Below are positions 20,529 to 27,730 of a stretch of 30,364 nt of DNA, in pieces; within the stretch, counting starts at the first letter, position 1, and every line of letters starts with the position of its first letter. The notes beneath the pieces were generated by a model. It was not told the DNA's origin. It made no database searches and saw only the letters and a program-made list of their open reading frames with translations. Origin of the DNA: a virus; IMG/VR virus record IMGVR_UViG_3300031576_000234, positions 1 to 30,364 of that record. One strand, 5' to 3'. A program made the position numbers and the translations under genes.

Positions 20529-21020
20529 ATGAGAAAGATATATTTATCTAAAGGCAAATATGCGCTCATAGATGATGATGATTTCGAGAGAGTCAGCAAA
20601 TTCAAATGGAGCATGGGTAAAAAATATGCCGTTCGAGGGATTTGGAATGAAAAAATAAAGAAACTTAAAACTGCTTGGATGCATCATTTTGTGCAGGGGA
20701 GATTGCCGCCAGAAGGATTTTGCACCGATCATAAAAATGGAGATCCGTTGGACAACCGGAAAGAAAATCTAAGATTTTGTACAAGATCCCAAAATAATCA
20801 AAATAAAATAAAGAAAAAAGGGAAATCAAAGTTTGTAGGTGTAAGATGGCAAAAAAAAGGAAGTGGATGGGAGGCGCAAATCAATAAAAATGGGAAGCGG
20901 ACATATCTAGGTTATTTTAGGAATGAGATTGAAGCTGCAAGAGCATACGATAAGGCGGCTAAAGAAATTTTTGGGGAGGGTGCGAAAACGAATTTTGATC
21001 TGCGGCGAGATCTACGGTAA
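20529..21020 (+). CDS. AP2-HNH homing endonuclease
   Basis: This 163-residue protein combines an HNH_3-type nuclease (WMHHFVQGRLP at 50-60, CTDHKNGDPLDNRKENLRFC at 65-84) with a C-terminal AP2 DNA-binding domain (about 100-156: FVGVRWQKKGSGWEAQI, YLGYFRNEIEAARAYDKAA). This is the standard layout of phage free-standing homing endonucleases. It is AT-rich relative to both neighbours. The final residues (DLRRDLR) seem to be read from host-gene sequence past the natural AP2 end. Confidence 0.88.
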   Translation: MRKIYLSKGKYALIDDDDFERVSKFKWSMGKKYAVRGIWNEKIKKLKTAWMHHFVQGRLPPEGFCTDHKNGDPLDNRKENLRFCTRSQNNQNKIKKKGKSKFVGVRWQKKGSGWEAQINKNGKRTYLGYFRNEIEAARAYDKAAKEIFGEGAKTNFDLRRDLR

Positions 21021-21102
21021 GGTCTTGCCGGAGCTCAAAAGGGCTTCACTGTCGGGTCGAGCAGTTATTAAAAAATTATTCAATTCAAAGGTTTATGACT
21101 GA
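20989..21102 (+). pseudogene. C-terminal fragment of the gene split by the HNH gene
   Basis: This frame, different from that of the endonuclease, reads RILICGEIYGKVLPELKR, then ASLSGRAVIKKLF and ends at TGA 21100-21102, overlapping the next gene's start at 21095. It has no start codon and looks like the true tail of the fragment at 20413-20508. The left edge is uncertain. Confidence 0.45.
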
Positions 21103-22285
21103 TAAATTCAAGAACGAGATCGACGCGACTGACGGATTTTTCGCGCCGATAGGCAACGCCAAGCCGTGGTTCAAGATGAACCTGTTTGGATTCGCGGGAT
21201 CCGGCAAATCGTACACGGCGGCATTGACGGCCGTAGGATTGCATCAGCGGATCAAATCGCAGAAGCCGGTGATCATGTTCGACACCGAGACGAGCTCTAA
21301 GTTTCTCAAGCCGATGTTCGAGGCGGCGGGGATAGCGGTGCTGGTGAGAGAGAGCCGATCGTTGGCAGATCTCAAGGAGACGATGAAACGATGCCGGGAA
21401 GGGTTATCCGACATCTTGCTCGTCGACTCGCTGTCGCACGTCTGGGAGTCATTCCTGGAGGCCTACAAGCAGGCGCCGACGAAATACGGGAGGGGAGCAA
21501 AGACGCGATTGGAGTTCCAGGATTGGGGAATCATAAAGCCGACATGGAAGGCCGAGTTTTCCGACCCGTTCGTGCGCGATCCGGTGCACATGATAGTCAC
21601 TGGCCGCGCCGGGTATGAGTACGAGAACGAGATCAACAAGGACACCGGCAAGCGTGAGATATTCAAGTCGGGAGTTAAAGAAAAAGTGGAAGGGGAAACT
21701 GCTTACGAATCCGATCTGCTGGTTCTCATGGAGCGATTGCAGGAGATGGAGGGCGGGGAGATCAAGCGGGTCATGCGCAGGGCAGTGGTCATCAAGGACC
21801 GATCGACGCTCCTGGACGGCAAGACGTTCGAGAACCCGGCATTCGAGGATTTCGCCCCTGCGGTGGATATCATCCTCAAAGATCCGATCAAGCGCGAGCA
21901 GACCGCGGAGCTGGATGCAGCCGAGTTGGTCAAAGTTGAGGACGGCAGGCGCGAATGGGTCAGGCGCAAGGACATCGCGTTGGAGAAGATCGAGGCCTAT
22001 CTGGTCGCGGTATGGCCCGGGCAGACCTCCGAGATGAAGCAACTCAAGGTCGGGGCGCTCGAGAGCGCGTTCGGCACGCCGAGCTGGACGGAGATATCCG
22101 GCATGAAACCGGAGACGCTGGAGGCGGGACTCACGAAGCTGCACGAGTTCGTGGAAAAGATCATCGCCTCGAAAAAGGTCGCGGAAGCAGAGGCGGAGGA
22201 ATCACCGGCCAAAAAGGCAATGAAAGCGGGAATAGCCAAGGGCAAGGCGGCTTTCGAGGCCGAAAAGGAAAAGATGAGTGCTTAA
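21095..22285 (+). CDS. RecA/Sak4-like AAA ATPase
   Basis: This 396-residue protein has Walker A GFAGSGKS (32-39), Walker B-like DILLVDS (106-112) and the general layout of phage nucleotide-binding proteins of the Sak4/AAA_24 type, which bind single-stranded DNA and promote annealing or recombination. The C-terminal ~120 residues are helical and charged, ending in an Ala/Lys/Glu tail. AAAGG lies before ATG 21095. It is the only clear recombination or replication ATPase in the genome. Confidence 0.8.
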   Translation: MTDKFKNEIDATDGFFAPIGNAKPWFKMNLFGFAGSGKSYTAALTAVGLHQRIKSQKPVIMFDTETSSKFLKPMFEAAGIAVLVRESRSLADLKETMKRCREGLSDILLVDSLSHVWESFLEAYKQAPTKYGRGAKTRLEFQDWGIIKPTWKAEFSDPFVRDPVHMIVTGRAGYEYENEINKDTGKREIFKSGVKEKVEGETAYESDLLVLMERLQEMEGGEIKRVMRRAVVIKDRSTLLDGKTFENPAFEDFAPAVDIILKDPIKREQTAELDAAELVKVEDGRREWVRRKDIALEKIEAYLVAVWPGQTSEMKQLKVGALESAFGTPSWTEISGMKPETLEAGLTKLHEFVEKIIASKKVAEAEAEESPAKKAMKAGIAKGKAAFEAEKEKMSA

Positions 22286-22300
22286 AAATTAAATGGCGGG

Positions 22301-22323
22301 AGGGCGGGACGTGATCCCGCTCT
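22301..22323 (+). promoter_or_regulatory. Stem-loop in the gap after the ATPase gene
   Basis: GCGGGA-CGTGA-TCCCGC is a perfect 6-bp GC-rich hairpin, extendable by GAG/CTC on the outside. No T-run follows, so it is more likely an RNA-processing or stability element than a terminator. Confidence 0.4.
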
Positions 22324-22346
22324 CACGGCCAGGGGGGAAAATAAAT

Positions 22347-22787
22347 ATGCCGAGGATAACTTTGACAAAAGAGCAGTGGGAAATATACAAAGTGGCGAAC
22401 GATTCGGCGGCGCAGGCCGAAGCGCGGACGCCACTCGGAGACAAAAATGCCGGCGGCCGATTAAAGAGAGCTGGGATATGGCTGTTAAAATGGAAGGAAA
22501 AGCATGATGACGTTATTTTCGGCGCGCTTGCCGGGGTCATGGGGATTTCATTTATTTTTACGCTTCTCGATCGCGAATGGATGGTCGGGATTTTGCAGGC
22601 GATGATCATGCTTTTCATTTGGAGCAATAGGGAACAGGTGAGACTCAGGAAACGCGTGTTTGATCTGCTCGACGAGGTGATCGGCGATAACAAAAGTCTT
22701 CAGAATGTCCTGGGGATACTCGGGGAGGACAACGGGGAGAAGGCGCTGAAGGTGGTTCGCGAGAGCGACGAGGAGGCGGAAAAATAA
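22347..22787 (+). CDS. Membrane protein with two predicted spans
   Basis: This 146-residue protein has a soluble N-terminal ~65 residues, then two hydrophobic segments (FGALAGVMGISFIFTLL and MVGILQAMIMLFIW) separated by a short DREW turn, and a charged C-terminal tail. GGGGGG lies about 9 nt before ATG 22347. An in-frame ATG at 22293 would start inside the hairpin region. Function unknown; superinfection exclusion or replication anchoring are possibilities without evidence. Confidence 0.65.
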   Translation: MPRITLTKEQWEIYKVANDSAAQAEARTPLGDKNAGGRLKRAGIWLLKWKEKHDDVIFGALAGVMGISFIFTLLDREWMVGILQAMIMLFIWSNREQVRLRKRVFDLLDEVIGDNKSLQNVLGILGEDNGEKALKVVRESDEEAEK

Positions 22788-22788
22788 T

Positions 22789-22998
22789 ATGTCCGTGATT
22801 CTGATTATATTGGCGCTTGCAATCGGGTTGGCCATCGGCGCGGACTTAGGGTGGTGCTGGGCGAAAATGGACGATTGGCGCTCGGTCGAGCGCGCCATGA
22901 ACCGATGGAGGAAGCGCGGATCGGCCGACGCGGACAACTTGCTCACGGAGATATTCTACGAGCTGCGCGCGCGCAGATGGCCGTGGTCAAAAATATAA
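22789..22998 (+). CDS. Small single-span membrane protein
   Basis: This 69-residue protein begins 1 nt after the previous stop. The N-terminal hydrophobic span (SVILIILALAIGLAIGADLG) is followed by a basic cytosolic-type segment with many Arg and Trp. No known family. Its neighbour also has membrane spans, so the two may act together. Confidence 0.6.
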   Translation: MSVILIILALAIGLAIGADLGWCWAKMDDWRSVERAMNRWRKRGSADADNLLTEIFYELRARRWPWSKI

Positions 22999-23405
22999 AG
23001 AGTGGCCATAAAAGCATCGGGGGGCTACAATTAAAGCGTCCCTCGGCGACGGGCTTCAATGTTTCAAAGGGGCGCGGTCGGCAATGGCTGCTCTTTGGAG
23101 GGCATCGAGGCCCATCGGCGGGGGACGCAAACGCGCTTATGAGCAGGGGAGAAATTAAAAACGAGGATCTGGCCAGGTTGTTCGAGCTCGATCTTAACGG
23201 TGAGCCGGGGTTCATGGACGATCCGTCGGAGAAGTGCCCGGCCGTCATCGTGAAGGGCGCGCCGTCCGGGCGGGGGCTGGACGCGATGGTCAAGGAGTTC
23301 AACGAGGACATGCAGAAAATCGTCGCGGCCGGATTGAAACCCGACTACTGGCGCAACATCCTGCCGTCCAAGAAGTTCGAGGGGTACGTTATTTTTTTGA
23401 GATGA
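22977..23405 (+). CDS. Hypothetical early protein
   Basis: This 142-residue protein overlaps the previous gene by 22 nt and the next by ATGA. Basic Gly-rich start (GGLQLKRPSATGFNVSKG), then a region of acidic helices (EIKNEDLARLFELDLNG) and AMVKEFNEDMQKIVAAG. Coupling to the NinG-like nuclease downstream hints at recombination, but I recognise no domain. Confidence 0.6.
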   Translation: MAVVKNIKSGHKSIGGLQLKRPSATGFNVSKGRGRQWLLFGGHRGPSAGDANALMSRGEIKNEDLARLFELDLNGEPGFMDDPSEKCPAVIVKGAPSGRGLDAMVKEFNEDMQKIVAAGLKPDYWRNILPSKKFEGYVIFLR

Positions 23406-23770
23406 AAATCAAGATCGATAAAGCCGACAAAGTATTTAGCGAATTCATACGGCGGAGGGATGGACGATGCGTCAAATGCGAAAGCACTGGCGACGGGCCG
23501 CTGGGGATAGTCGGACTCCAATGCTCCCATTATTTCGGGCGGCGCTCGGAATCGACTCGCTTCGATCCGGAAAATTGCGATGCGCTTTGCTTTGGATGCC
23601 ATCAGATATGGGGCTCGGATGATCGGGAGGGATATCGTGCATTCAAAATTAAGCAGCTCGGGGAAAGGGGATTCAAGTTGCTTATGGTCAGGAACAACAC
23701 CTATCAGCGAAAAGACCGGAAGATGTCGCTAATCGTGGCGCAACAGCTTATTAAAACATTGGAAAATTAA
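23402..23770 (+). CDS. NinG-like HNH nuclease
   Basis: This 122-residue protein has paired Cys knuckles and an HNH-like core: C23/C26 (CVKC), LQCSHYFGR (C41, H43), then TRFDPENCDALCFGCHQIWG (C63, C66, H67) and a tail FKIKQLGERGFKLL. This layout is that of the lambda NinG/Rap recombination nucleases, unlike the homing endonucleases elsewhere in the genome; its base composition also matches its neighbours. It would act with the Sak4-like ATPase. Confidence 0.75.
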   Translation: MKIKIDKADKVFSEFIRRRDGRCVKCESTGDGPLGIVGLQCSHYFGRRSESTRFDPENCDALCFGCHQIWGSDDREGYRAFKIKQLGERGFKLLMVRNNTYQRKDRKMSLIVAQQLIKTLEN

Positions 23771-23772
23771 AT

Positions 23773-24015
23773 ATGCACTATCAAAAACTTTTCAACGAGA
23801 ATCGTAATTGCCTGATGCTCTCCGAGTGGGAGTGTCTCGTGGGCGGGTGCGGATATCATTTCCTGACATCCTTAAAATCCGCGGATGCTATTGCGTGCCC
23901 GAAATGCGGCGCCAACATGGACGGCGCGGGGCGGATCGTTCTCTCTCAGGTTGAGTGCAGGCACGAGGCTACAACAGACGGCCACGCGTATCGGCCGGGC
24001 GTTCTGAAGGATTAG
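23773..24015 (+). CDS. Zinc-ribbon microprotein
   Basis: This 80-residue protein has LSEWECLVGGCGYHF and ACPKCGANMDG, a rubredoxin-like arrangement of Cys pairs, and a final Cys-His (VECRHEATT). Such small ribbons are common in phage early regions; partners are unknown. Confidence 0.6.
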   Translation: MHYQKLFNENRNCLMLSEWECLVGGCGYHFLTSLKSADAIACPKCGANMDGAGRIVLSQVECRHEATTDGHAYRPGVLKD

Positions 24016-24033
24016 CCTGCTGATTTTTTGTTT

Positions 24034-24177
24034 ATGATGAACATTCCAAAACCGAATGACGGCATGACGACGGTCGGCATCAAGACGCCGAGAGGTTGGC
24101 GATGCTCCAGGAAAAATTGTGTGGCGCGGTATAAGCACAGACACAATACTTGGGGGGATGAATTAAGAAAAAAATAA
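24034..24177 (+). CDS. Small Cys/His-rich protein
   Basis: This 47-residue ORF has a basic core GWRCSRKNCVARYKHRHN that could bind one metal. It is packed 2 nt before the next gene. It may also start at the second ATG, 24037. Function unknown. Confidence 0.5.
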   Translation: MMNIPKPNDGMTTVGIKTPRGWRCSRKNCVARYKHRHNTWGDELRKK

Positions 24178-24179
24178 TT

Positions 24180-24518
24180 ATGCTCAATGATTTTCAAAAA
24201 AAGATGGCCGTGCTGATTCTCAAAGAAATTATCGCCGAGTTTGAGGGAACAGGAGAAGCGCATGCAGAGCCGTTGCACGCTGGCAAAGCGCGCAAGAAGC
24301 GCGAGCCGGGCCAGCCTTATCCCTGCTGCGGATCGGCCGGGGGCCCGCACAAGCCAGGGTGCGCGAATAAGAGGCAGAAAGTGTCGGCCGGATTGAGGGA
24401 GTCGCGGAATCCCAAGAGTTGGAAATGTGGGGACTGCGGATTCGAGTTTGAGTCGAAATCGCCCCGTATAGATTTGGTTTGCGGCAAATGCAAGGGAGTG
24501 CATATAGAAAAAGTTTGA
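24180..24518 (+). CDS. Zinc-ribbon protein
   Basis: This 112-residue protein has an N-terminal helix (KKMAVLILKEIIAEFEG), a PCCGSAGGPHKPGC knuckle and a C-terminal ribbon (WKCGDCGFEFES ... CGKCKGVHIEKV) with four Cys. This is a typical nucleic-acid or protein-interaction ribbon. No clear relative is recognised. Confidence 0.6.
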   Translation: MLNDFQKKMAVLILKEIIAEFEGTGEAHAEPLHAGKARKKREPGQPYPCCGSAGGPHKPGCANKRQKVSAGLRESRNPKSWKCGDCGFEFESKSPRIDLVCGKCKGVHIEKV

Positions 24519-24519
24519 T

Positions 24520-24780
24520 ATGCAGATAACGGCCGCGCAAAAATGGAGGCTGGGGGAGATAGTCAAGGACTTGGAGAGCGTCGGATCCAGGCCGCAGGAC
24601 AAGGTCATCATCGAGAAGTTCGGCGAGGAGGCCATCGGATGCGCGAATATGTTTTTGAGGGCGATCATGGCTGGCATGGCTTCAAAGGGAAAAAGCGTAG
24701 CAAGCGCGATCATTGGGGACTGGCATGAGGGAGGAATCACGGCGGTGATATTAAATGTAAAGGAGAGAAAATATGGATAA
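24520..24780 (+). CDS. Hypothetical early protein
   Basis: This 86-residue helical protein (AAQKWRLGEIVKDLESVG, ANMFLRAIMAGMASKG) starts 1 nt after the previous stop and overlaps the ParB-domain gene by 8 nt. No motif recognised. Confidence 0.55.
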   Translation: MQITAAQKWRLGEIVKDLESVGSRPQDKVIIEKFGEEAIGCANMFLRAIMAGMASKGKSVASAIIGDWHEGGITAVILNVKERKYG

Positions 24781-25000
24781 ACTTTTTTGGAAAACCGAGA
24801 AGCGGAGGGTGAACGAATTGGTCCCGTTTGAGCAAAATCCTCGCCAAATGGGAACGCGCGAGGCAGAGCTTTTGAAAAAATCGCTGCAGGATTTCGACTT
24901 GGTGGAGATTCCGGCCGTTGACGCCGACAACAAAATCATCGCCGGGCATCAGCGTCTCAAGGCCATGCAGCTTCTGGGCCGGGGCGAGGAGGGGTTTTGA
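24773..25000 (+). CDS. ParB N-terminal domain, truncated
   Basis: This 75-residue protein is a ParB/Srx-type N-terminal domain: VNELVPFEQNPRQM (13-26), VEIPAVDADNKIIAGHQRLK (44-63), then LLGRGEE. In phages this domain usually continues into a DNA methyltransferase. Here it stops right after GRGEEGF. The bases at and beyond the stop read, in a shifted frame, GFEDLRGG, a segment of C5 methyltransferases, so the gene looks cut and joined to the remnant downstream. Confidence 0.75.
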   Translation: MDKLFWKTEKRRVNELVPFEQNPRQMGTREAELLKKSLQDFDLVEIPAVDADNKIIAGHQRLKAMQLLGRGEEGF

Positions 25001-25015
25001 GGACCTGCGCGGAGG

Positions 25016-25636
25016 ATGATTTTCAGGATTGCGAGGATTTTGGAGGCCAAGAGGCCGGAGTTTGCAGTGCTGGAGAATGTCAAAGGGATATTGAACCACG
25101 ATGGTGGAAAGACGGTTAGGAGCGTGTTTGCGCTTCTGACTTCAAAAAAGTATTTCGTCAGGATGGTGCTGCTCAATTCGGCGCATTACGGGTCGGCACA
25201 AAGCCGCGAAAGGGTGTTATTCCTGTGCTCGAGGAGTGATTTTTCGGAAAAAAATCCGGTGGTTGTCGACGATACAAAAAGATTCAGGGACGTCAGGCAA
25301 GATTTTGGGCCGTTCAAGACTATAAAAGACGACGAGAGAAACCGCCTTAAATTGGAGCAAAAAAGGGGCTCGTTTAATTTCGAGCTGGTTGGCGGTTGGG
25401 ACAGGGTCGGAACGCTCACGACGCAGGCGGGTTGCGGGGAGAAGGCGGCGCAGGAGAGGGATGGGACGTGGAGAATGCTGACGCCCCTCGAGTGCGAGAG
25501 GCTGCAGGGGTTTCCCGACGGATGGACGGCGGGAGCCCCGGATTCGGCGAGGTATTTTGCGCTCGGAAACGCGGTTAACTGCAGGATGAGCAGCTATCTG
25601 TTTGGAAACTATCTCAAGGGGGTTTGGTGGAAATAA
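25016..25636 (+). pseudogene. C5-cytosine DNA methyltransferase, C-terminal half only
   Basis: The 206-residue frame holds the later C5-methyltransferase motifs: ENVKG (20-24, motif VI), QSRERV (62-67, motif VIII), a target-recognition stretch (about 100-150), LTPLECERLQGFP (155-167, motif IX) and ALGNAV (182-187, motif X). The cofactor-binding motif I (FxGxG) and the catalytic PC motif are absent. Activity is therefore not expected unless another protein supplies the first half. The reading frame is the same as that of the upstream ParB fragment. Confidence 0.8.
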
Positions 25637-25649
25637 AATTAGACAGTTT

Positions 25650-25838
25650 ATGAAAAAATACGAGACAATCACCTCGCGTAAGAAAATCGCCAAGTTCGTG
25701 CGGCGGCAGATGAGGGGATCTGATGTGATGGCCGGGATGAAAACAGGACGGATCGCCTTGATCAAAGACAGGCCGCGATGGTTGCCGATTTTTTTGTGGA
25801 ATTGGATGGTCAAAATCTTGACCCAAAAACCCTTTTAA
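25650..25838 (+). CDS. Small basic protein
   Basis: This 62-residue ORF is rich in Lys and Arg (YETITSRKKIAKFVRRQMRG) with an aromatic end (WLPIFLWNWMVKIL). It lies between the methyltransferase remnant and the terminase genes. Function unknown. Confidence 0.5.
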   Translation: MKKYETITSRKKIAKFVRRQMRGSDVMAGMKTGRIALIKDRPRWLPIFLWNWMVKILTQKPF

Positions 25839-25847
25839 ACCTGATAT

Positions 25848-26363
25848 ATGCCAGCGCTCGCTATTGAAAAACAGGCAGAACATCTCAATTTTCTCCGGCT
25901 TCTAATGGTAAGCAGGCCGGATATAACATTGCGACAGGCGCAAGACGCGTTTTTGAAAGGCAGAGGACATAAAATAGACTTGGATTATTTAACTAAATTA
26001 AGGCGCAAGATATTGGCGGAAAGAGAGCACAGATACTTCAACCCGAAGCTGGACGCGGAGGTCGCCAAGATAGAGGATACGTTCAACGCGATTTCGAAGG
26101 AGATGTGGAAAATTGTTTTTTCGTCCGCATCGACAAATCAGGAAAAAGCCCGGGCGGCCGAGACGATTCTCAAGGCTCATGACCGGCTGCTGCAGGCCAA
26201 GATGGACGCGGGGATATTCGAGCGTCAGCTTGGCAAGCTCAAAGTGGTGCCGGGACTTTCGGACGAGCAGTCCGCAATACTGGCGCGCGCGATAGACTAT
26301 GGATTTCAGCGAAAAATTGAGGGAGCAGATAAAAAACCCGAACTTCCGTCGGGAGCTGGCTAG
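25848..26363 (+). CDS. Small terminase subunit (candidate)
   Basis: This 171-residue helical protein immediately upstream of, and overlapping by 65 nt, the large terminase. The N-terminal region (PDITLRQAQDAFLKGRGHKI...DYLTKLRRKILAE) fits an HTH DNA-recognition domain; the middle is a coil suited to ring assembly. The call depends mainly on context, since small terminases diverge quickly. Confidence 0.65.
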   Translation: MPALAIEKQAEHLNFLRLLMVSRPDITLRQAQDAFLKGRGHKIDLDYLTKLRRKILAEREHRYFNPKLDAEVAKIEDTFNAISKEMWKIVFSSASTNQEKARAAETILKAHDRLLQAKMDAGIFERQLGKLKVVPGLSDEQSAILARAIDYGFQRKIEGADKKPELPSGAG

Positions 26364-27687
26364 GCGCTCCCTTTTTTGGTTCGCGCACATCTATCTCGGG
26401 AGGCATCTCGGTCTTCCGACCCCGGATTTTCACCGGGAGATTTACGCCGAGCTTGAAGTTCCGCGCGCCGCGCCGACGTTGATTGAGGGATTCCGCGAGA
26501 GCGCCAAAAGTTTTATCGGAACGCTGGCGCTTCCGTTGTGGTCGCTCACGCCCAAGCGCAAAAAGTTCGTCATCATCGCGGGGGAGACCGGCGCGCAATC
26601 CAAGCTCAACATCTCAAACTTGAGGGCGGAGTTGGAGACGAACGATCTTTTGATTTCGGACTTCGGGCCGTTCAAGGATGCCAAGGTGGAGGCGGAATGG
26701 ACGAGCACGAGCTTGGTGCTGGCGGGCGGGCCGCGAGTGCTTTCACGCTCCATCGGGCAGAAGATACGCGGCATGAAGCACCGGGAGGCCAGGCCGGACC
26801 TGGTTATCGCAGACGATATCGAAAGCGCGGAAAGCGTCCGGCATAAGGAGCAGAGGGACAAGACCGAAGAGTGGCTTTTCTCCGAGGTGCTTCCGGCCGT
26901 GGACGCCGTCTCGGGGCGCGTGGTGGTGCTTGGAAACCTGCTGCACGGGGATTCGGTCATCTCTAGGCTGGAGCGCAGGCTCGGCGAGATAGACGGCAAG
27001 GTGCTTAAATATCCGCTGATGAACGATGCGGGAGAGTGCCTGTGGCCGGAGAAGTTCCCACCGAAAATCATCGAGGAGAAAAAGGCGTTTCTGCGCCGGT
27101 ACTTCGAGCGCGAATATATGCTGCGGCTCGTGCCGGACGAGGGGCAGGTGGTCAAAAAAATATCCACGTATGACATACTCCCAAAAATAACTGAGTTGGT
27201 AATCGGCATCGATCTCGCCATCAGCAAAAAACAAACCGCGGACTTCACGGCGATGGAGGCCGTGGCGCGGGGCGAGGACGGGAAGTTCTACGAGGTGGCG
27301 AGGCGCAGGGGACGGTGGGACTTCAATGAGATGCTCAAGGAGACCGAATCGTTTTACACGGCGCTGGCTTTGAGGTTCCCGGGGATTGCGCTTTCATTCG
27401 CCGTCGAGGACGTGGCGTTTCAGCGTGCGGCCATAGAGGAGATCCGGCGGAGATTCGGGTTTCCGGTGGAGCCGATAAAGCAGGGCACGGACAAAAGAGC
27501 GAGGCTGGAAACAATCGCGCCGTACTTCGAAGCGGGTCAGGCGCTCTTTCCGCGCGATTCCGACGGGGAGACGGAAAATGAGCTGCTCAATTTCGGGACC
27601 GAGGCGCACGACGATTTAATCGATGCGCTGGAGATGGCGCTGCGCGTGCTCATCGGCCGGACGAATCCGCACATTGTCTGGATTTAG
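26299..27687 (+). CDS. Large terminase (ATPase/nuclease)
   Basis: This 462-residue packaging motor has a variant Walker A GFRESAKS (64-71), Walker B DLVIADDIE (167-175) with the acidic pair, and an RNase H-like nuclease with Asp305 (IGIDLAISKK), Glu370/Asp371 (FAVEDVAFQ) and HDDLIDALEMAL (437-448). Such variant P-loops are known in some terminase families. Length is normal. The overlap with the small subunit implies coupled translation. Confidence 0.93.
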   Translation: MDFSEKLREQIKNPNFRRELARRSLFWFAHIYLGRHLGLPTPDFHREIYAELEVPRAAPTLIEGFRESAKSFIGTLALPLWSLTPKRKKFVIIAGETGAQSKLNISNLRAELETNDLLISDFGPFKDAKVEAEWTSTSLVLAGGPRVLSRSIGQKIRGMKHREARPDLVIADDIESAESVRHKEQRDKTEEWLFSEVLPAVDAVSGRVVVLGNLLHGDSVISRLERRLGEIDGKVLKYPLMNDAGECLWPEKFPPKIIEEKKAFLRRYFEREYMLRLVPDEGQVVKKISTYDILPKITELVIGIDLAISKKQTADFTAMEAVARGEDGKFYEVARRRGRWDFNEMLKETESFYTALALRFPGIALSFAVEDVAFQRAAIEEIRRRFGFPVEPIKQGTDKRARLETIAPYFEAGQALFPRDSDGETENELLNFGTEAHDDLIDALEMALRVLIGRTNPHIVWI

Positions 27688-27696
27688 TGATATACT
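27688..27696 (+). promoter_or_regulatory. Extended -10 promoter before the portal gene
   Basis: TGA followed by TATACT (27691-27696) overlaps the end of the terminase gene. No good -35. Transcription would begin near 27703, leaving a ~28-nt leader for ATG 27731. Confidence 0.45.
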
Positions 27697-27730
27697 GGAG
27701 ATGAACATTTTTATCTTTCAGCGTCGCAAT

